A stretch of 64,000 bases of DNA from Nothophaeocryptopus gaeumannii (lineage: Eukaryota > Ascomycota > Dothideomycetes > Mycosphaerellales > Mycosphaerellaceae), in the NCBI GenBank assembly GCA_031771865.1, contig JASISA010000025.1, forward strand, positions 1,488,001 through 1,552,000, given 5' to 3'. Below are positions 1 through 10,577 of this stretch, in pieces; the first letter of the stretch is position 1, and every line of letters starts with the position of its first letter. The position numbers and the translations under genes were made by a program. The notes below the pieces were generated by a model. It had not been told where the DNA came from. It ran no database searches and saw only the letters and a program-made list of their open reading frames with translations.

Positions 1-1713
1 ACGAGCCCTCTGGATGACTTCTCGAGGTTTCTGAACACAATGACTGGACGGAGCGGCGCCCTAGAGAAGATCAAGAGGAAGGACTTCTCCTTCTTCATCG
101 CCCTTACGAGCCTGACTATTCAACAGCTCATTCCGGTCCTGCCGGAAGTGACAATGGGCTCTGATGCGATTGAGCTCAGAGTGGACTTGCTTGCTGACCC
201 GAAAGCAGAAGACGGCCTTCCTACTCCAGATTTCTTGATCGAGCAGGTGGCGCTGCTGAGGGCGTCTTCCACTTTGCCCTTGATCTTTACACTCAGATCA
301 GTCAGTCAAGGTGGTCGCTTCCCGGATCATGCAGTCGAGAAAGCTGTCGCGCTATACCGCGAAGGGCTGCGCATGGGCTTCGACTTTGTAGATCTTGAGC
401 TCACGGCTCCGCAGCAGCTCAAGGACTACGTGCTTACTCATCGCAAGATGTGCACTATCATTGCCTCGCATCACGACCCCAAAGGCACACTCTCCTGGGC
501 GGGCGATGCTGAGGTGTGGACTCAACATTTCGAGGCCGCCAGGCAGTATGGTGACATTGTCAAGCTTGTAGGCATCGCCAAGGACATCGATGACAACGAC
601 GACCTCAAGGCCTTCAAGAAGCGAATGGCTTCGACACATCCCGACCTACCTGTCATCGCCATGAACATGGGCGAGCTGGGCAAGATGAGCAGAGTCATGA
701 ATGGATTCATGACACCCGTCTCTCACCCGGCACTGCCGAGCAAAGCTGCACCTGGTCAACTCTCTGCCGCAGAGATCAGGAAAGTGCTCGGTCTCGTCGC
801 GTACATTCCAGCAACAAAGTTTTATCTTTTCGGTCGGCCATTAAGCCAATCCCGGAGTCCAGCCCTGCACAACTCACTCTTTGAGCTGAACGGCCTTCCG
901 TACACCTATGGTCTTCTCGAGACCGACAAGGCGGGTGAGGTGGTGAGCGTTATCCGCGCACCCGACTTTGGAGGCGCCAGCGTCACAATCCCTCTCAAAC
1001 TGGACATCATCCCCCTTCTCGATGCCATCGACCCTGCAGCTGAGACCATTGGCGCAGTCAATACCATCGTCCCAACTCGGACCGGTGAAGGTAAGAACAT
1101 CCTCGTCGGACACAATACCGACTGGCAAGGTATGATCTTGGCCCTCCGCAACGCAGGCGCTTACGGGACCTTGGGTATCTTTCGAGACGCCGGTATGGTC
1201 GTTGGCGGAGGTGGCACTGCTCGAGCTGCGATCTATGCGTTGAAGAATATGGGTTACAGCCCCATCTACCTCGTCGGGAGGAACAAGCAGAAGCTGGCTC
1301 AGTTGACGCAGTCTTTCTCCAAAGACTACAGCATCCAACTCCTCGCCAGCGTAGAAGACGCTCAATCCCTCCCGGCAGACAAACAGCCCGTCGTGGCTAT
1401 CGGAACAATCCCCGCAGACTTACCCATTGACGCCGGGCTAGAGGCGATCCTAGAGAGCATCTTCGACGTCGGCGCGACGGCAGCGAACCCTGCGGGTGTT
1501 ACCGCGAATAATTCGAACAGGGTCTTATTGGACATGGCTTATAAGCCGAGTGTTACGGAGTTGATGAAGATGGCGGAGAGGGCGGGATGGAGGAGTGTTC
1601 CTGGATTGGAGGCGCTGTGTGCGCAAGGGGTGTGGCAGAGTAAGCTTTGGTTGGATATTATGCCATTGTATAACGTGGCGAGGGATTCTGTTTTGGGCAA
1701 GACGGGGCATTAA
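1..1713 (+). CDS. aroM: AROM pentafunctional polypeptide, 3' end (3-dehydroquinase + shikimate dehydrogenase)
   Basis: Frame is open from base 1, so the gene begins upstream of the window; 570 codons are visible without an intron. The first half is a type I 3-dehydroquinase (ELRVDLL near base 170, SHHD with the general-base His at 469-474, Schiff-base Lys at 562-564 in DIVKLVG, then a PSKAAPGQLS loop). The second half is shikimate 5-dehydrogenase (SQSRSPALHN substrate site, catalytic Lys 997-999 in VTIPLK, Asp 1120-1122 in NTDW, NADP loop GGGGTARAA). Order and linker match the C-terminus of fungal AROM, which performs steps 2-6 of chorismate synthesis in the cytosol. The quinate repressor qa-1S/QutR shares this architecture and is the main alternative; intact catalytic residues favour AROM. 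The three N-terminal AROM domains would lie before base 1. Confidence 0.8.
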   Translation, partial: TSPLDDFSRFLNTMTGRSGALEKIKRKDFSFFIALTSLTIQQLIPVLPEVTMGSDAIELRVDLLADPKAEDGLPTPDFLIEQVALLRASSTLPLIFTLRSVSQGGRFPDHAVEKAVALYREGLRMGFDFVDLELTAPQQLKDYVLTHRKMCTIIASHHDPKGTLSWAGDAEVWTQHFEAARQYGDIVKLVGIAKDIDDNDDLKAFKKRMASTHPDLPVIAMNMGELGKMSRVMNGFMTPVSHPALPSKAAPGQLSAAEIRKVLGLVAYIPATKFYLFGRPLSQSRSPALHNSLFELNGLPYTYGLLETDKAGEVVSVIRAPDFGGASVTIPLKLDIIPLLDAIDPAAETIGAVNTIVPTRTGEGKNILVGHNTDWQGMILALRNAGAYGTLGIFRDAGMVVGGGGTARAAIYALKNMGYSPIYLVGRNKQKLAQLTQSFSKDYSIQLLASVEDAQSLPADKQPVVAIGTIPADLPIDAGLEAILESIFDVGATAANPAGVTANNSNRVLLDMAYKPSVTELMKMAERAGWRSVPGLEALCAQGVWQSKLWLDIMPLYNVARDSVLGKTGH

Positions 1714-1834
1714 GAACAATAAAGCTGTAAGGACGTGCACGCATGTCGTGCCTCGGCCGTTAGTGCTGGCGACAGCTGAGGCATGAGAGCGTACAATGTT
1801 GCAAACTGCCTATACATCCCTTCCTGAGCCATGG

Positions 1835-2623
1835 TCACTTTTTCACAGAGCGTGCGGTATCTGCTGGTAGCTCAACTGGCGTGACACTGCGAGTAGCAAG
1901 GTCTCCGTGCAGCTCAGAGGCTCCGCGGCCGACTACGTCGATTGGCAACTCAGCGTTTCGCTCACGACCATCCGGTTCTTGTCTGTGCTTTGTATCTGCT
2001 GGCAGCTCAGAGCCGTGAACGCCACCGCCATCCTTGCTCTCCGCTATCTCTTCATGATATAGGTCACTAGCCTGTTGTGGAAGCTTTCGCCGACGATGTC
2101 GTTCCAAGAGGGAAAAAGCCGGCTATGCACAATGTGACTACCAGCCCCAACGGCAGTCCGATTCCTGCATCGAGTTTGACCTGCCACTCTGTGCCGTGAA
2201 CATTTGCGTGTTTTCCGGTTGGTCTCTGTGGTGTTGTGGAGGATTGTGCCGACGAAGAAGCAGAATGAAGCCGACAAGCACTGCGCTTATTGCAACTATG
2301 CCTGTCGCAACTCCAGTTCGTGCCTTTATACCAACCGCCATGGAGCTGCTACCAGCCGTTGAAGGAGCTTGCGTCATGACGGCGATAAAGATCGAAGCAG
2401 AGGGGCCCGTGCTAAGTGCTAGATCCGAGCATGATGTCGTTGAGATGGTCAAACTGTAAGACGTCGTCCTGGGGGGCGCAGTGATAGGACCTGCCCCCTT
2501 CATGGGCATATGCGTGAGGCAGATTGCAATGTTTTTTGGATATCGGGATTTCAATCCGTTGGTACTGTGCAGGGTGGTCGATGGTCGAGGATCTCTCGAG
2601 AATAGATGAAGTTCATGCAACAA
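1835..2623 (-). CDS. Putative single-pass membrane protein with 'ELPAD' cytoplasmic tail (boundaries uncertain)
   Basis: Two same-frame open segments (2623-2138 and 2107-1835) are separated by two in-frame stops. The first holds a Ser/Thr-rich stretch and one strong transmembrane segment (GIVAISAVLVGFILLLRR near base 2270); the second holds a polar tail with repeated ELPAD/ELPID/VELPADT motifs. This layout is common in fungal WSC/Mid2-like surface proteins, whose short cytosolic tails carry such repeats. An intron must bridge the two parts; CATAG near 2115 or CAACAG near 2075 could be the acceptor, but no donor gives a clean join. No signal peptide or cysteine-rich ectodomain was found, so an upstream exon is missing or the gene is a remnant. 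Confidence 0.4.
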
Positions 2624-2888
2624 GCGGTGCGGCTCTTTATGTTCTTCGTAACATATCGTTTAAAGTGCGTTCTATGCCAGGCGATCTCAAATAATCATCG
2701 AGAAATGAGGGCCGAAACGCGCGAGTGCGGACAGCTCCTTCCTATCTGGGCGCTGCTCCTGCTTCACTTCAGCTTCCTCTGCACCTGCGATCTTGGACGG
2801 CACCTACTTGGGATTCCAGACACGCCTTCTAATCTTCAACATCAACATCTCTTCCCATCTTCTACTCCGATGCATAGCCACAATCATC

Positions 2889-5800
2889 ATGGCCTACGTC
2901 TTGTCTCTGTCCCCCAGCACTCCTCTGATGGGCCCGGTCGGCGGCGATAGCCAACAGACTCGCCGGTCATCACGCTCAGTCGCGAGTGTCAGATCCAGCG
3001 GAACGGTTCAGCATCATCGACTCCGCAGCATATCTACCAGCTCCCTCTCCTCCGTGGGGTCTTACTTCGTTCCGCCGTCACTGAGACGACAAGCTCAGGC
3101 TACAGATGGAAGCTTTGTCACGCCGCCACGGTCAGCAAGCTCGATAAATCTCAGCTTCGGCAAGATTCGCAATCAGTTTGACCGAAGGAGTACGTCGGTG
3201 GCCAACTCCAGACGCACAAGCTTGACTTCGGCTCTTGGTGGTAGGGTGCGAACAGAGAGCTTCCTCGACACAGAGCCGCTCGATCTGAGGCTCGTCGATG
3301 TTGCCGAGAGTGAAGATGAGCCGTCCAGGTTGAGTCCAGATTCCGGGCTGCGCGAGGCCGATTCAGACACAGATGGCGAACACTTCGAGGAGGAATCCCT
3401 CCAGGGCGAGACCACGCTGCAGCAACTATCCCTCGGCACTCCGGACGTCGACTTAGCCAGTTCCTCGCCTACTCCTGAACCGTCGCCAGAGGAGGTTCCC
3501 TTCAAGAAGTGGGTAAGTAAACTACGCATGAGAAGACGACAAATACCGACGACTACGCCGAGGAGTCCGCGTTGGACGCTGGACGACTTCGACATCAGGC
3601 CTAGGTCACCACTGAAGAAGAACCACATCTCCGCCCACCACAAATCGGACTCGCAGAACTCTTCACTGAAGTTCATCACTTCGATGAGATCGGCCACTGT
3701 AACGCTGGCGAGTCAAAGCATTGCTACCATCTCCCGTCGGACTTCGAAATGGCGTCGTGGGCATCAGCGCAGCAGTCTAGTCTCTGGCTCAGACGCTCGT
3801 CCTTCGGTAGACAGCACGCGGTCGGTGATAGATGAAGCGGCGCGGCAGAGATCGAAGAAGCGCCGAGAAAAGCTCGAAGAGCTTATCAGAACCGAGGAGA
3901 ACTATGTGGCCGATGTGAAGGCGCTCTCTGATGTATGAGATCTCCAGATATGGCAGAAGCGGGACGCTGACCATCGCACACATAGGCATACTTCACTATC
4001 CTGGGACATCAGCCAACCTCGGCCAGCTTCGCAAGAGACTCAGCTCAGAAGGTGATCGCGGACATACAGCACCTCCACGATGACATCCTTGGCCAGCTGC
4101 ACCGTGTCGTTCCGTTTGCAGAGTACGATCAGACCACAGCGAGGGTCTCGAGCGGCGCGACCGGTATCAAGACGCACAATAGGTGGCATAGTGTCGATGT
4201 GGTGCCTTCCCGAACGACTCCAACGCGGACGATCCTGGCCACAATCCGCCAAGGCCGGCGCTCGTTGAACATTAGCAGATCCGAAGAAGACGACCAAGTC
4301 GTGTTGCGCTGCAGTCCAGAGATTGTCACGGCAGTGACAAAAGTTTTCAGCCATCATGTACCGTGCTTCTGTTTCTTGTTCAGCTTCATCATGAGATTGC
4401 TAAATGAAGACACCATAGCTCCGCCGATTTGCCGCATATGAGGAATACGGAGCCAACTATGACCTCGTGCAGCGAGACATTGACGAAACCCAGCGCAACA
4501 TCTCATCCTGGTCGGACTTCGACAAGGCGATCGAAGCGCTGTCAGCTCACGTCAATCCGTTGCGAAGTCGAGAGGCGAATCGCAAGAAAGCCATGACAGT
4601 GAAGGATCTATTGATAAAGGTCAGTAGCGCGATTTCCCAATGCTGTTTCCTACTCTGCTGATGTAAAATGCCAGCCTATCCAGCGGGTCCCACGATATGA
4701 GTTGCTCTTTAACGATCTCGAGAAGCTCACTCCTGTCTGCGATGATCCGGACTCCCACGCAGCCATCAGTGAGCTCTGCCAACAGCTCAGCGAAACATGC
4801 CAGCGAGTCAATCAAGCCAAGGAGAACCCAAGTAGAGCGCGAATGCTCGAAACTACCTGGCTGATTGGCGATCGTCTCTCGTTCTCTGGTCAAGTGCCGA
4901 AGTCGGTCTTTCTGCAGCTACTGGGACGAGTGACCTTGTGCGGCTGTCTTCATATCGCGTACCGCTGCAGAGACCGTATCAAAGGCTGCTACGTGATCTG
5001 CGTGCTGTTTGAAACGACACTCCTGCTGGCTTCTGCAGAAGATGACCAGCCAACGTACCGCACTTTGGCTGGCATCGCACTGGCAAACGCCACTATCGAA
5101 GAAAGCGATAATCAAAAGGGCTTGCAATGCCATACCGCGCCGCACTCTTGGAAGGTAATATTCGAGCATGCTGCGCGTATGTACGAGCTCATCTTTACAG
5201 CATGCTCTGCTGTGGAAGCCGAAGCTTGGCGCAGGCGCATCGGTGACGGCATTAACGCGCAGGCTCAGGCGGTCGCTAATGGCAAAGCGAATGCCTTCGA
5301 ACTTCAGTCGCCTCTCACGAGTGAAATGAAGAGCATCGGGAAAGCGTTTGGAAAGCCAGGCAGCTTCGTTCGTCGAATGTCTGTGCATCGCGCAGCTACC
5401 ATTGGACCAATTGCAGATCTGAACCAGGTCATCATCAAAAACACACTCGGCGTCAAAGAAGTGCATGACAACGCTTCTCAGACTTCCCTGCAGATTCCGC
5501 GCTCCCAATCAGTTCAAACACCAAGCCACGTTCAGACCCTAGCACCACGACGAACAGATAGACATCGTCTGGAGGCTATCCTTTCCGATGTTTGGTCCAA
5601 AGACGAGCTGCCGTATCCAGGTATGATTCGAAAGACAGATCCGATTCGTGCTGGTGCGAACCACGTCATTCGAAAGTTCAGCATGGCCAGTATCACCAGC
5701 AACTTCACATCATCAAAGAGGACAGTGAGCGGGACGAGCATCCATTCTTGGCGCAGGGAAGACTTGCCGCCGTCAAGAGCTACCAAGAGCAACCGTCACG

Positions 5801-6243
5801 ACAGCTTCACCACGACCAGTTCGCGGCATACGACTCGATTGCCCCCTGTAAACTTCCACAATGCTCCAGATGCGTTCTTGCCAGCGGACTTCGAACTGGA
5901 GGATCCAATCAAGCGGAAGAGATCTGCCCTACGAACTTTCACCATGACCATGGAGAGACCTTTCAGCCCACTGTTGAGTACGGAGAACAAGCCATCTACG
6001 CTTCGCAGGGCTCAAAGTGTTCGAGATGTTATCAATGATCCCAGACCGCCTGCGCCATCGCCCGTTCCGAGGGAGGCCAAGAAAGAGGACCAGAAGCCAG
6101 ATGTGCCGAAATATAGTATTGTTCAGGAGCGTGTCAAAACGCCGACCACATTGCAGGTCAAGGATGAGGCGCCGCGAGGTGGGGTGCTGCCCACGAAGAC
6201 GCCACGCAAGAGCAAGAGCAGGTTGTTACGGTTGTTTCATTAG
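2889..6243 (+). CDS. Rho guanine nucleotide exchange factor (DH domain, PH-like C-terminal region)
   Basis: Model: exons 2889-3932, 3986-4357, 4419-4619 and 4675-6243, giving 1061 residues; all introns are 53-61 bases and phase 0. Residues 1-310 are Ser/Arg-rich and probably disordered. The DH domain spans about residues 322-565: the first helix carries LEELIRTEENYVADVKALSD, which runs into YFTILG after intron 1, and the conserved last helix reads PIQRVPRYELLFNDLEKL at about residue 540, the DH signature. A PH-like region follows (about 600-720, including LLLASAEDDQ), then a long basic, Ser-rich tail ending KSKSRLLRLFH. Such proteins load GTP on Rho/Cdc42 at the plasma membrane to steer polarity or wall synthesis. 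The target GTPase cannot be read from sequence. The start is the ATG in ATCATGG; upstream codons in frame lack another good start. Confidence 0.85.
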
Positions 6244-6701
6244 ACGCGTCTTGGTTGATGTCGCGTCGGTCCTTGGCATAGCCTTATTGTGAGGTCCCGT
6301 TGGAGACAGCCGCAATTGGCTATGATGGGATGTTTGCTGTATTCTCCAGAAAACATTGTCACAAGTACATCGATCGATACCCATCTTCCAACTTCATCAA
6401 GATGCTGTTATATTTCACGTGGTTCATGCTGCTTGGTCGGAGCATGTACCCCTGTCAATCAGCGTCATCGGGCACGGCCCGGCCACTGAAACGTGCAGCT
6501 CACTCGAACGTCACCGTGGAGCTGTCGCGTGTCTGCTTGGAAGGAGATCGAATAGCTTTCAACTCCAAAAGAAACCCGTGTTCCTTTGTTGACTCTTTCA
6601 ATCACTCTGTCACAATTAAACAGACTCTCTACCTCTACCAATCTTCAGGAAGCCTACCACACCACCACACTACTCCAAAACCACACTCGAACACCATCAA
6701 G
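6244..6701 (+). other. Intergenic region upstream of rtc3 homologue
   Basis: This holds the RhoGEF 3' untranslated region and the rtc3 promoter. A reading frame open from about 6300 runs into the rtc3 start, but its translation resembles nothing and includes the CA/AC-rich leader just before the ATG. I see no other gene. Confidence 0.6.
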
Positions 6702-7215
6702 ATGCGCGGAAACGACGGTCAAGTCAAGGTTCACTACAAGGGCAACGAGGACGACTTCATCATCTTCGTTGACTCCGCCCAAGCCGTGCAGGACTGGAAG
6801 AAGGATAGCAGTGTGCCATTGGCACAGGTTGTCAGTGGCTGGAAGGTGTTCGTGACGCACAAGTGAGTTTCCCTCCCGCCCCTGCCGTGGGTCTGAAGCT
6901 CCTGTCCACTCCTGGGAGTGTCAGGACCAAGGAATTGAAGTGAGAAAACATGCTGACTTTGATGTGATTCAAGGCACGGCAACACGGGCATTCACGACGC
7001 TGCTTCGAAGGGCCAGTTGGAGACAGAGTTTGGCACGAGCAAGGATGAGGAGGTCGTGAAGCAGATTCTGGAGAAGGGCAACATTATCGAGTCAGGAGTA
7101 AGTTTTGCATACATACCCACAGCGATGGTTGAAGGTGGTATACTGATTGTCTGTACAGAACTCTGGCCGTGATGGCGTCAAGAACGTGACCCAGGGCTCG
7201 CTTGTCTCTCACTAG
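6702..7215 (+). CDS. rtc3: Rtc3-like SBDS-domain (FYSH) protein
   Basis: Exons 6702-6862, 6974-7097 and 7159-7215 encode 113 residues; donors GTGAGT and GTAAGT are near consensus. The protein starts MRGNDGQVKVHYKGNEDDF and keeps the fold seen in yeast Rtc3 (YHR087W): an N-terminal beta-rich half (DDFIIFVDSAQAVQDWK), VFVTHKHG, then the helical KGQLETEFGTSKDEEVVKQIL segment. The family is a single-domain relative of the ribosome-maturation factor SBDS/Sdo1 and is linked to RNA metabolism and stress in yeast; the molecular role is poorly known. Length matches yeast Rtc3. The start is chosen because family members begin at this KVHYKG-proximal Met, although the frame stays open upstream. Confidence 0.85.
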
Positions 7216-7710
7216 GCTTGCTTTATGCAGTCATGCGTGAGCAGCCTGCAACATCGCGAGGCTAGGCACTGAAGATGCAACTTTCATGAGCCTGCGAGCA
7301 AACGCCAGACCACTCAAGTCAGCTAGATGTAGCTTGACTTTGCTGCCTGAGCCCGTGAGCGGCCAGGTGCATGAAAATAGGCCGGATTGAGATACGATGA
7401 ACGATGAATGAAAAACGGAATTGGCAGTCACATGAAGAGGGTTCTGAGACTGGAACACGTGCATATGATCTCTGCCGTAAGTGAATCCCGTAGTTCGCAT
7501 GTGAATGGCTGCTCGACTGCAGGGTAGCCAGCTTGCTCTTTCCTTTCATCAAGCAGCGCCCTCAGGCAGCTGCAACTCACTTCTCAGACAACGACCTCCA
7601 CTAGCGCCGCTTCCTCGCAGCTCACTGCACTTCCACCCGCAACCACACCGCTCCGCCACCTTCCACCCCTCCCGCACCTTCTCCTTCAGCAATCTCTTCG
7701 AGATAGTGAC
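7216..7710. other. Intergenic region, no gene seen
   Basis: 3' sequence of rtc3 followed by a pyrimidine- and C-rich stretch (about 7555-7700) that looks like the promoter and leader of the next plus-strand gene. No supported coding sequence. Confidence 0.6.
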
Positions 7711-10202
7711 ATGTCTTCCGGCTTCGTCAACGCTTTCAACAACATGAACGTCAACATCTCAGGTACGTAACGTGCGACTGTGCCTTTGAGGGACTGTTCG
7801 CGACGTGCAAAGCGACTGACAGCTCGGGGATAGGTGCCGCCGCCGACGGCCACAACATCAACATGGTTCCTATCCTTCACAACCCCCTCCTCACGCGGAG
7901 CGCCGCTAAGGCGGTCCTGAACTGCTTACGATATCCAATGCCGCGCTCGATTTTGCTGGGACTGCCAGAGGAGATCTTTGAAATCATCCTCGACTACAGC
8001 CACCCGTTCCAAGTTCAAATTCGAGCCAATGCCATTACCACTCACATCGACTCCGCCGAGCACTGGCGAACCTGCGCCGAGCGGTCGCGCAATCCTGCGA
8101 TTCCACCACTCAATGGCTCACCTATCGAGCGCCTCCCGCCCGAGCTCGTGATGGCCATCTTCGCTGACTGGCTGCCGGCGAAGGGCAACTTGATGACCTG
8201 CGACTGTTCGCCAGACGCCGTGGAGAAGGACCCAAAGCGGAAGCCTTGCCGCAACAAGACATCAGATATCCTGACTCTCTCGAAACACTTCAAGGAGACT
8301 CTGAAGATCGGATTGCTGCAGGAGCGAAGGTATAAGATACATGTGCACCAAGGCTTCACGAATGGCGGCATCGAGTTCCTCGATGTTGGACGCCAGCCGC
8401 TTCAATACATGGAATCACTCAGCGACGATCGGTTCGAACGCTTCGGCCTCAACGAGGAATTCGGCTTCAAGCATTTGAAGAAGGTGGAGATTGCCATCTT
8501 TCCACATACCGGAGGCTCGAGAAACAAGTGTGTCACTGTCAACACGGCGTACATGGTTCAAGCTCTCGTCCGCCTGCTCGATCGCGGCGGAGAAGAGTCG
8601 CGCATTGTGTCCATCAAGGTCGCTTTCCCGGAGCCACGCGGTACCATTGAAGGTGCTCCAGAAGCTCAAGGACGTAGGGCTATCATGGCCGGGGAGCACT
8701 ACTGGTGGGACCTTGACAACAAGGAGCCGCGCTCAACGGCGATACATGGACTTTCCGACTTGGAGGTTGTCCTTCGTCCTTTCACTCTTCTCACGACCGT
8801 TCATAATGTGGAGATCGAGCTACCTCGCGATACACGTCAACATGCGCGCACTGAGAAGTTCGTGGATGATCTCATCCAGAGCATGACATCGAAGCAGATA
8901 TTCGCGAAACTTTCCGGCCAGGACGACTTCCATCACAATCTAGAGCGCTTGCGAGATCAAACTGAAGAGCAGGTGCTTAGATCGAAGTATGGCGGAGGTA
9001 GTCACACCGTCAAGAAGCTCACGGCTGAGGAGACGTATGAGAGCGATGAAGAGGAGGAATATAACGATGATAGCGACACCTTCGACAAAAGCCCAAAGCG
9101 CCAGCGCTCCACCTCAATGTCGCTGTTCGGGGATCACAGACAAGCTAAGAAGCAAAACAAGGATCTCTCGAACAAGCTGGATGGCATGAGCGCCGATCTC
9201 GATGCTATCAGTCGGAATGAGCAATTGGATAGCATCAGCGCCGACCTCGATGCTATCAGCAACGAGGAGCAAGCGGAGCAGGAAGCCATCTTGGCATCAT
9301 TTGCCTCACGTCGAACTCGCTTGGTCTCGAAGAACAATGACCTCCTTGCAAGCCTTGGCGCAGAGCGCGAGCGACGTTCGGCCGCCAAGGATATGGACTC
9401 TCCGAGTGCCTTCAACGCTGTCTTCGATGACTTCAAGAAAAAGCCCAGCGGCAAGAACACTTGTGGTGTCATTGACCTTACTCAGGACGACGACGATCTG
9501 CCAGCCTCCACGCCAAGTCCCATTGCGAGCACAAATGCGGTTGCTGAGAGTCCCCAGCCTTCTCGGGGCTATACGCAAGGACTCCCTCGGGCTTCTGCCA
9601 CTGGCGGCTTCCTGCCACTCAATCAGAGCCCTTGGCAGTCCCGATCCTCTCGACGAGTGGATGCTACCAATCCGGGACAAGCTGCGAGCGTTGGTTGGTC
9701 AAACTCCAGCCAGCATGTCGTCCACGAGAACACCAACACCCGGAGCTCCGCTACCCAAGAGCAAACCAGCGGCTCCATCGATATAGAGGCGAACAATTAC
9801 TTCGATCCAGCGACCAAATGGTGGTGTTGCCCCAAGTGTGGCGAGAAATTTGATCATCGAACCGATCTGGAGGCGCACATGCGCGACGAGCAGCACCGCC
9901 CAGGCGATGCCTCTCCTCTTCCAGGCCTGGGAATTCCGAGCTTGCCTCGAGCAGCGCCCGACCCAGGCGTCATGTACCCGCAGCCCATGAACTCGATGGC
10001 GGGAACCAACGTCCCATACGGTAGCGCTCATCACCCGTTTGCCACACAAGGTTTGGCTGCCTTGGCTGAGGCAGCTGCCATGGCTGAGCCTGCCTCGGAT
10101 GACGGCAAGCAGGTTGAGGGGGAAGAGGATATCATGCGCGAGTGGGACTGGCGCGAGAGGACGACCGCAGAAAGGGGACAACGCTCCACCACCGGGTCCT
10201 GA
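7711..10202 (+). CDS. F-box-like protein with SUMO-interacting motif and C2H2 zinc finger
   Basis: Exons 7711-7762 and 7834-10202 (71-base intron, GTACGT donor, ACTGAC branch) encode 806 residues. Two F-box-like starts are visible: LLGLPEEIFEIILDYSHP (about 58-75) and PIERLPPELVMAIFADWLP (about 114-132). An acidic, Ser-rich middle follows with a 16-residue tandem repeat (bases 9177-9272) and a predicted coiled coil. At residues 563-567 lies VIDLT followed by QDDDD, a textbook SUMO-interacting motif with an acidic flank. Near residues 680-705 is one C2H2 finger (CPKCGEKFDHRTDLEAHMRDEQH). The mix suggests an SCF-type substrate adaptor that reads SUMO, or a nuclear scaffold; that role is inference. 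I do not recognise an orthologue. The short first exon is supported by the clean splice, but the internal ATG at 7863 is an alternative start. Confidence 0.75.
9177..9272 (+). repeat. 48-base tandem duplication inside coding sequence
   Basis: Two adjacent 48-base units (9177-9224 and 9225-9272) encode LDGMSADLDAISRNEQ and LDSISADLDAISNEEQ. The units differ at several positions, so the duplication is not fresh. The repeat lengthens a likely coiled-coil segment in the SIM/F-box-like protein without disturbing the frame. Confidence 0.85.
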
Positions 10203-10577
10203 CGAGCAGCCTCTCTTCAGATCACAGTTCAGGGAAGGCGATTGAGCCTTCGACACTTTCATTGAGTTTGACGGCCAAGAGATGGATGGATAGAACCATG
10301 ACTCAAGGAAGGAAATGAATGCATGAAGAAGCGTTTTCCGGTAGCTACATTATCACGAATGAAATGATTGAGTACGAGTACAATTGAGAAGGAATGAGTA
10401 TGCAATTGAGTGCCAGATTCTGTCATGCTCTTCTGTTTCATCGGTTCATTACTGTCGTTATTGATTTTGTACTGCATGTGCTTGCTTGCTCCGCATCACG
10501 GGTATCTTGAAAGATCACACTATTCAATCCAACATCAACACCAAAATCCTTCAGACTTGTCCATCCTGTGCATATGC
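10203..10577. other. Convergent 3' region, no gene seen
   Basis: Lies between the stop codons of two converging genes and presumably holds both 3' untranslated regions. It is AT-rich compared with its neighbours and carries several GAATGA-type repeats (10310-10400). Confidence 0.6.

Noticed and set aside
6300..6701. In-frame 134-residue N-terminal extension of the rtc3 homologue
   Set aside because: No similarity to any family; Rtc3 proteins start at the MRGN-type Met, and the region is leader-like in composition.
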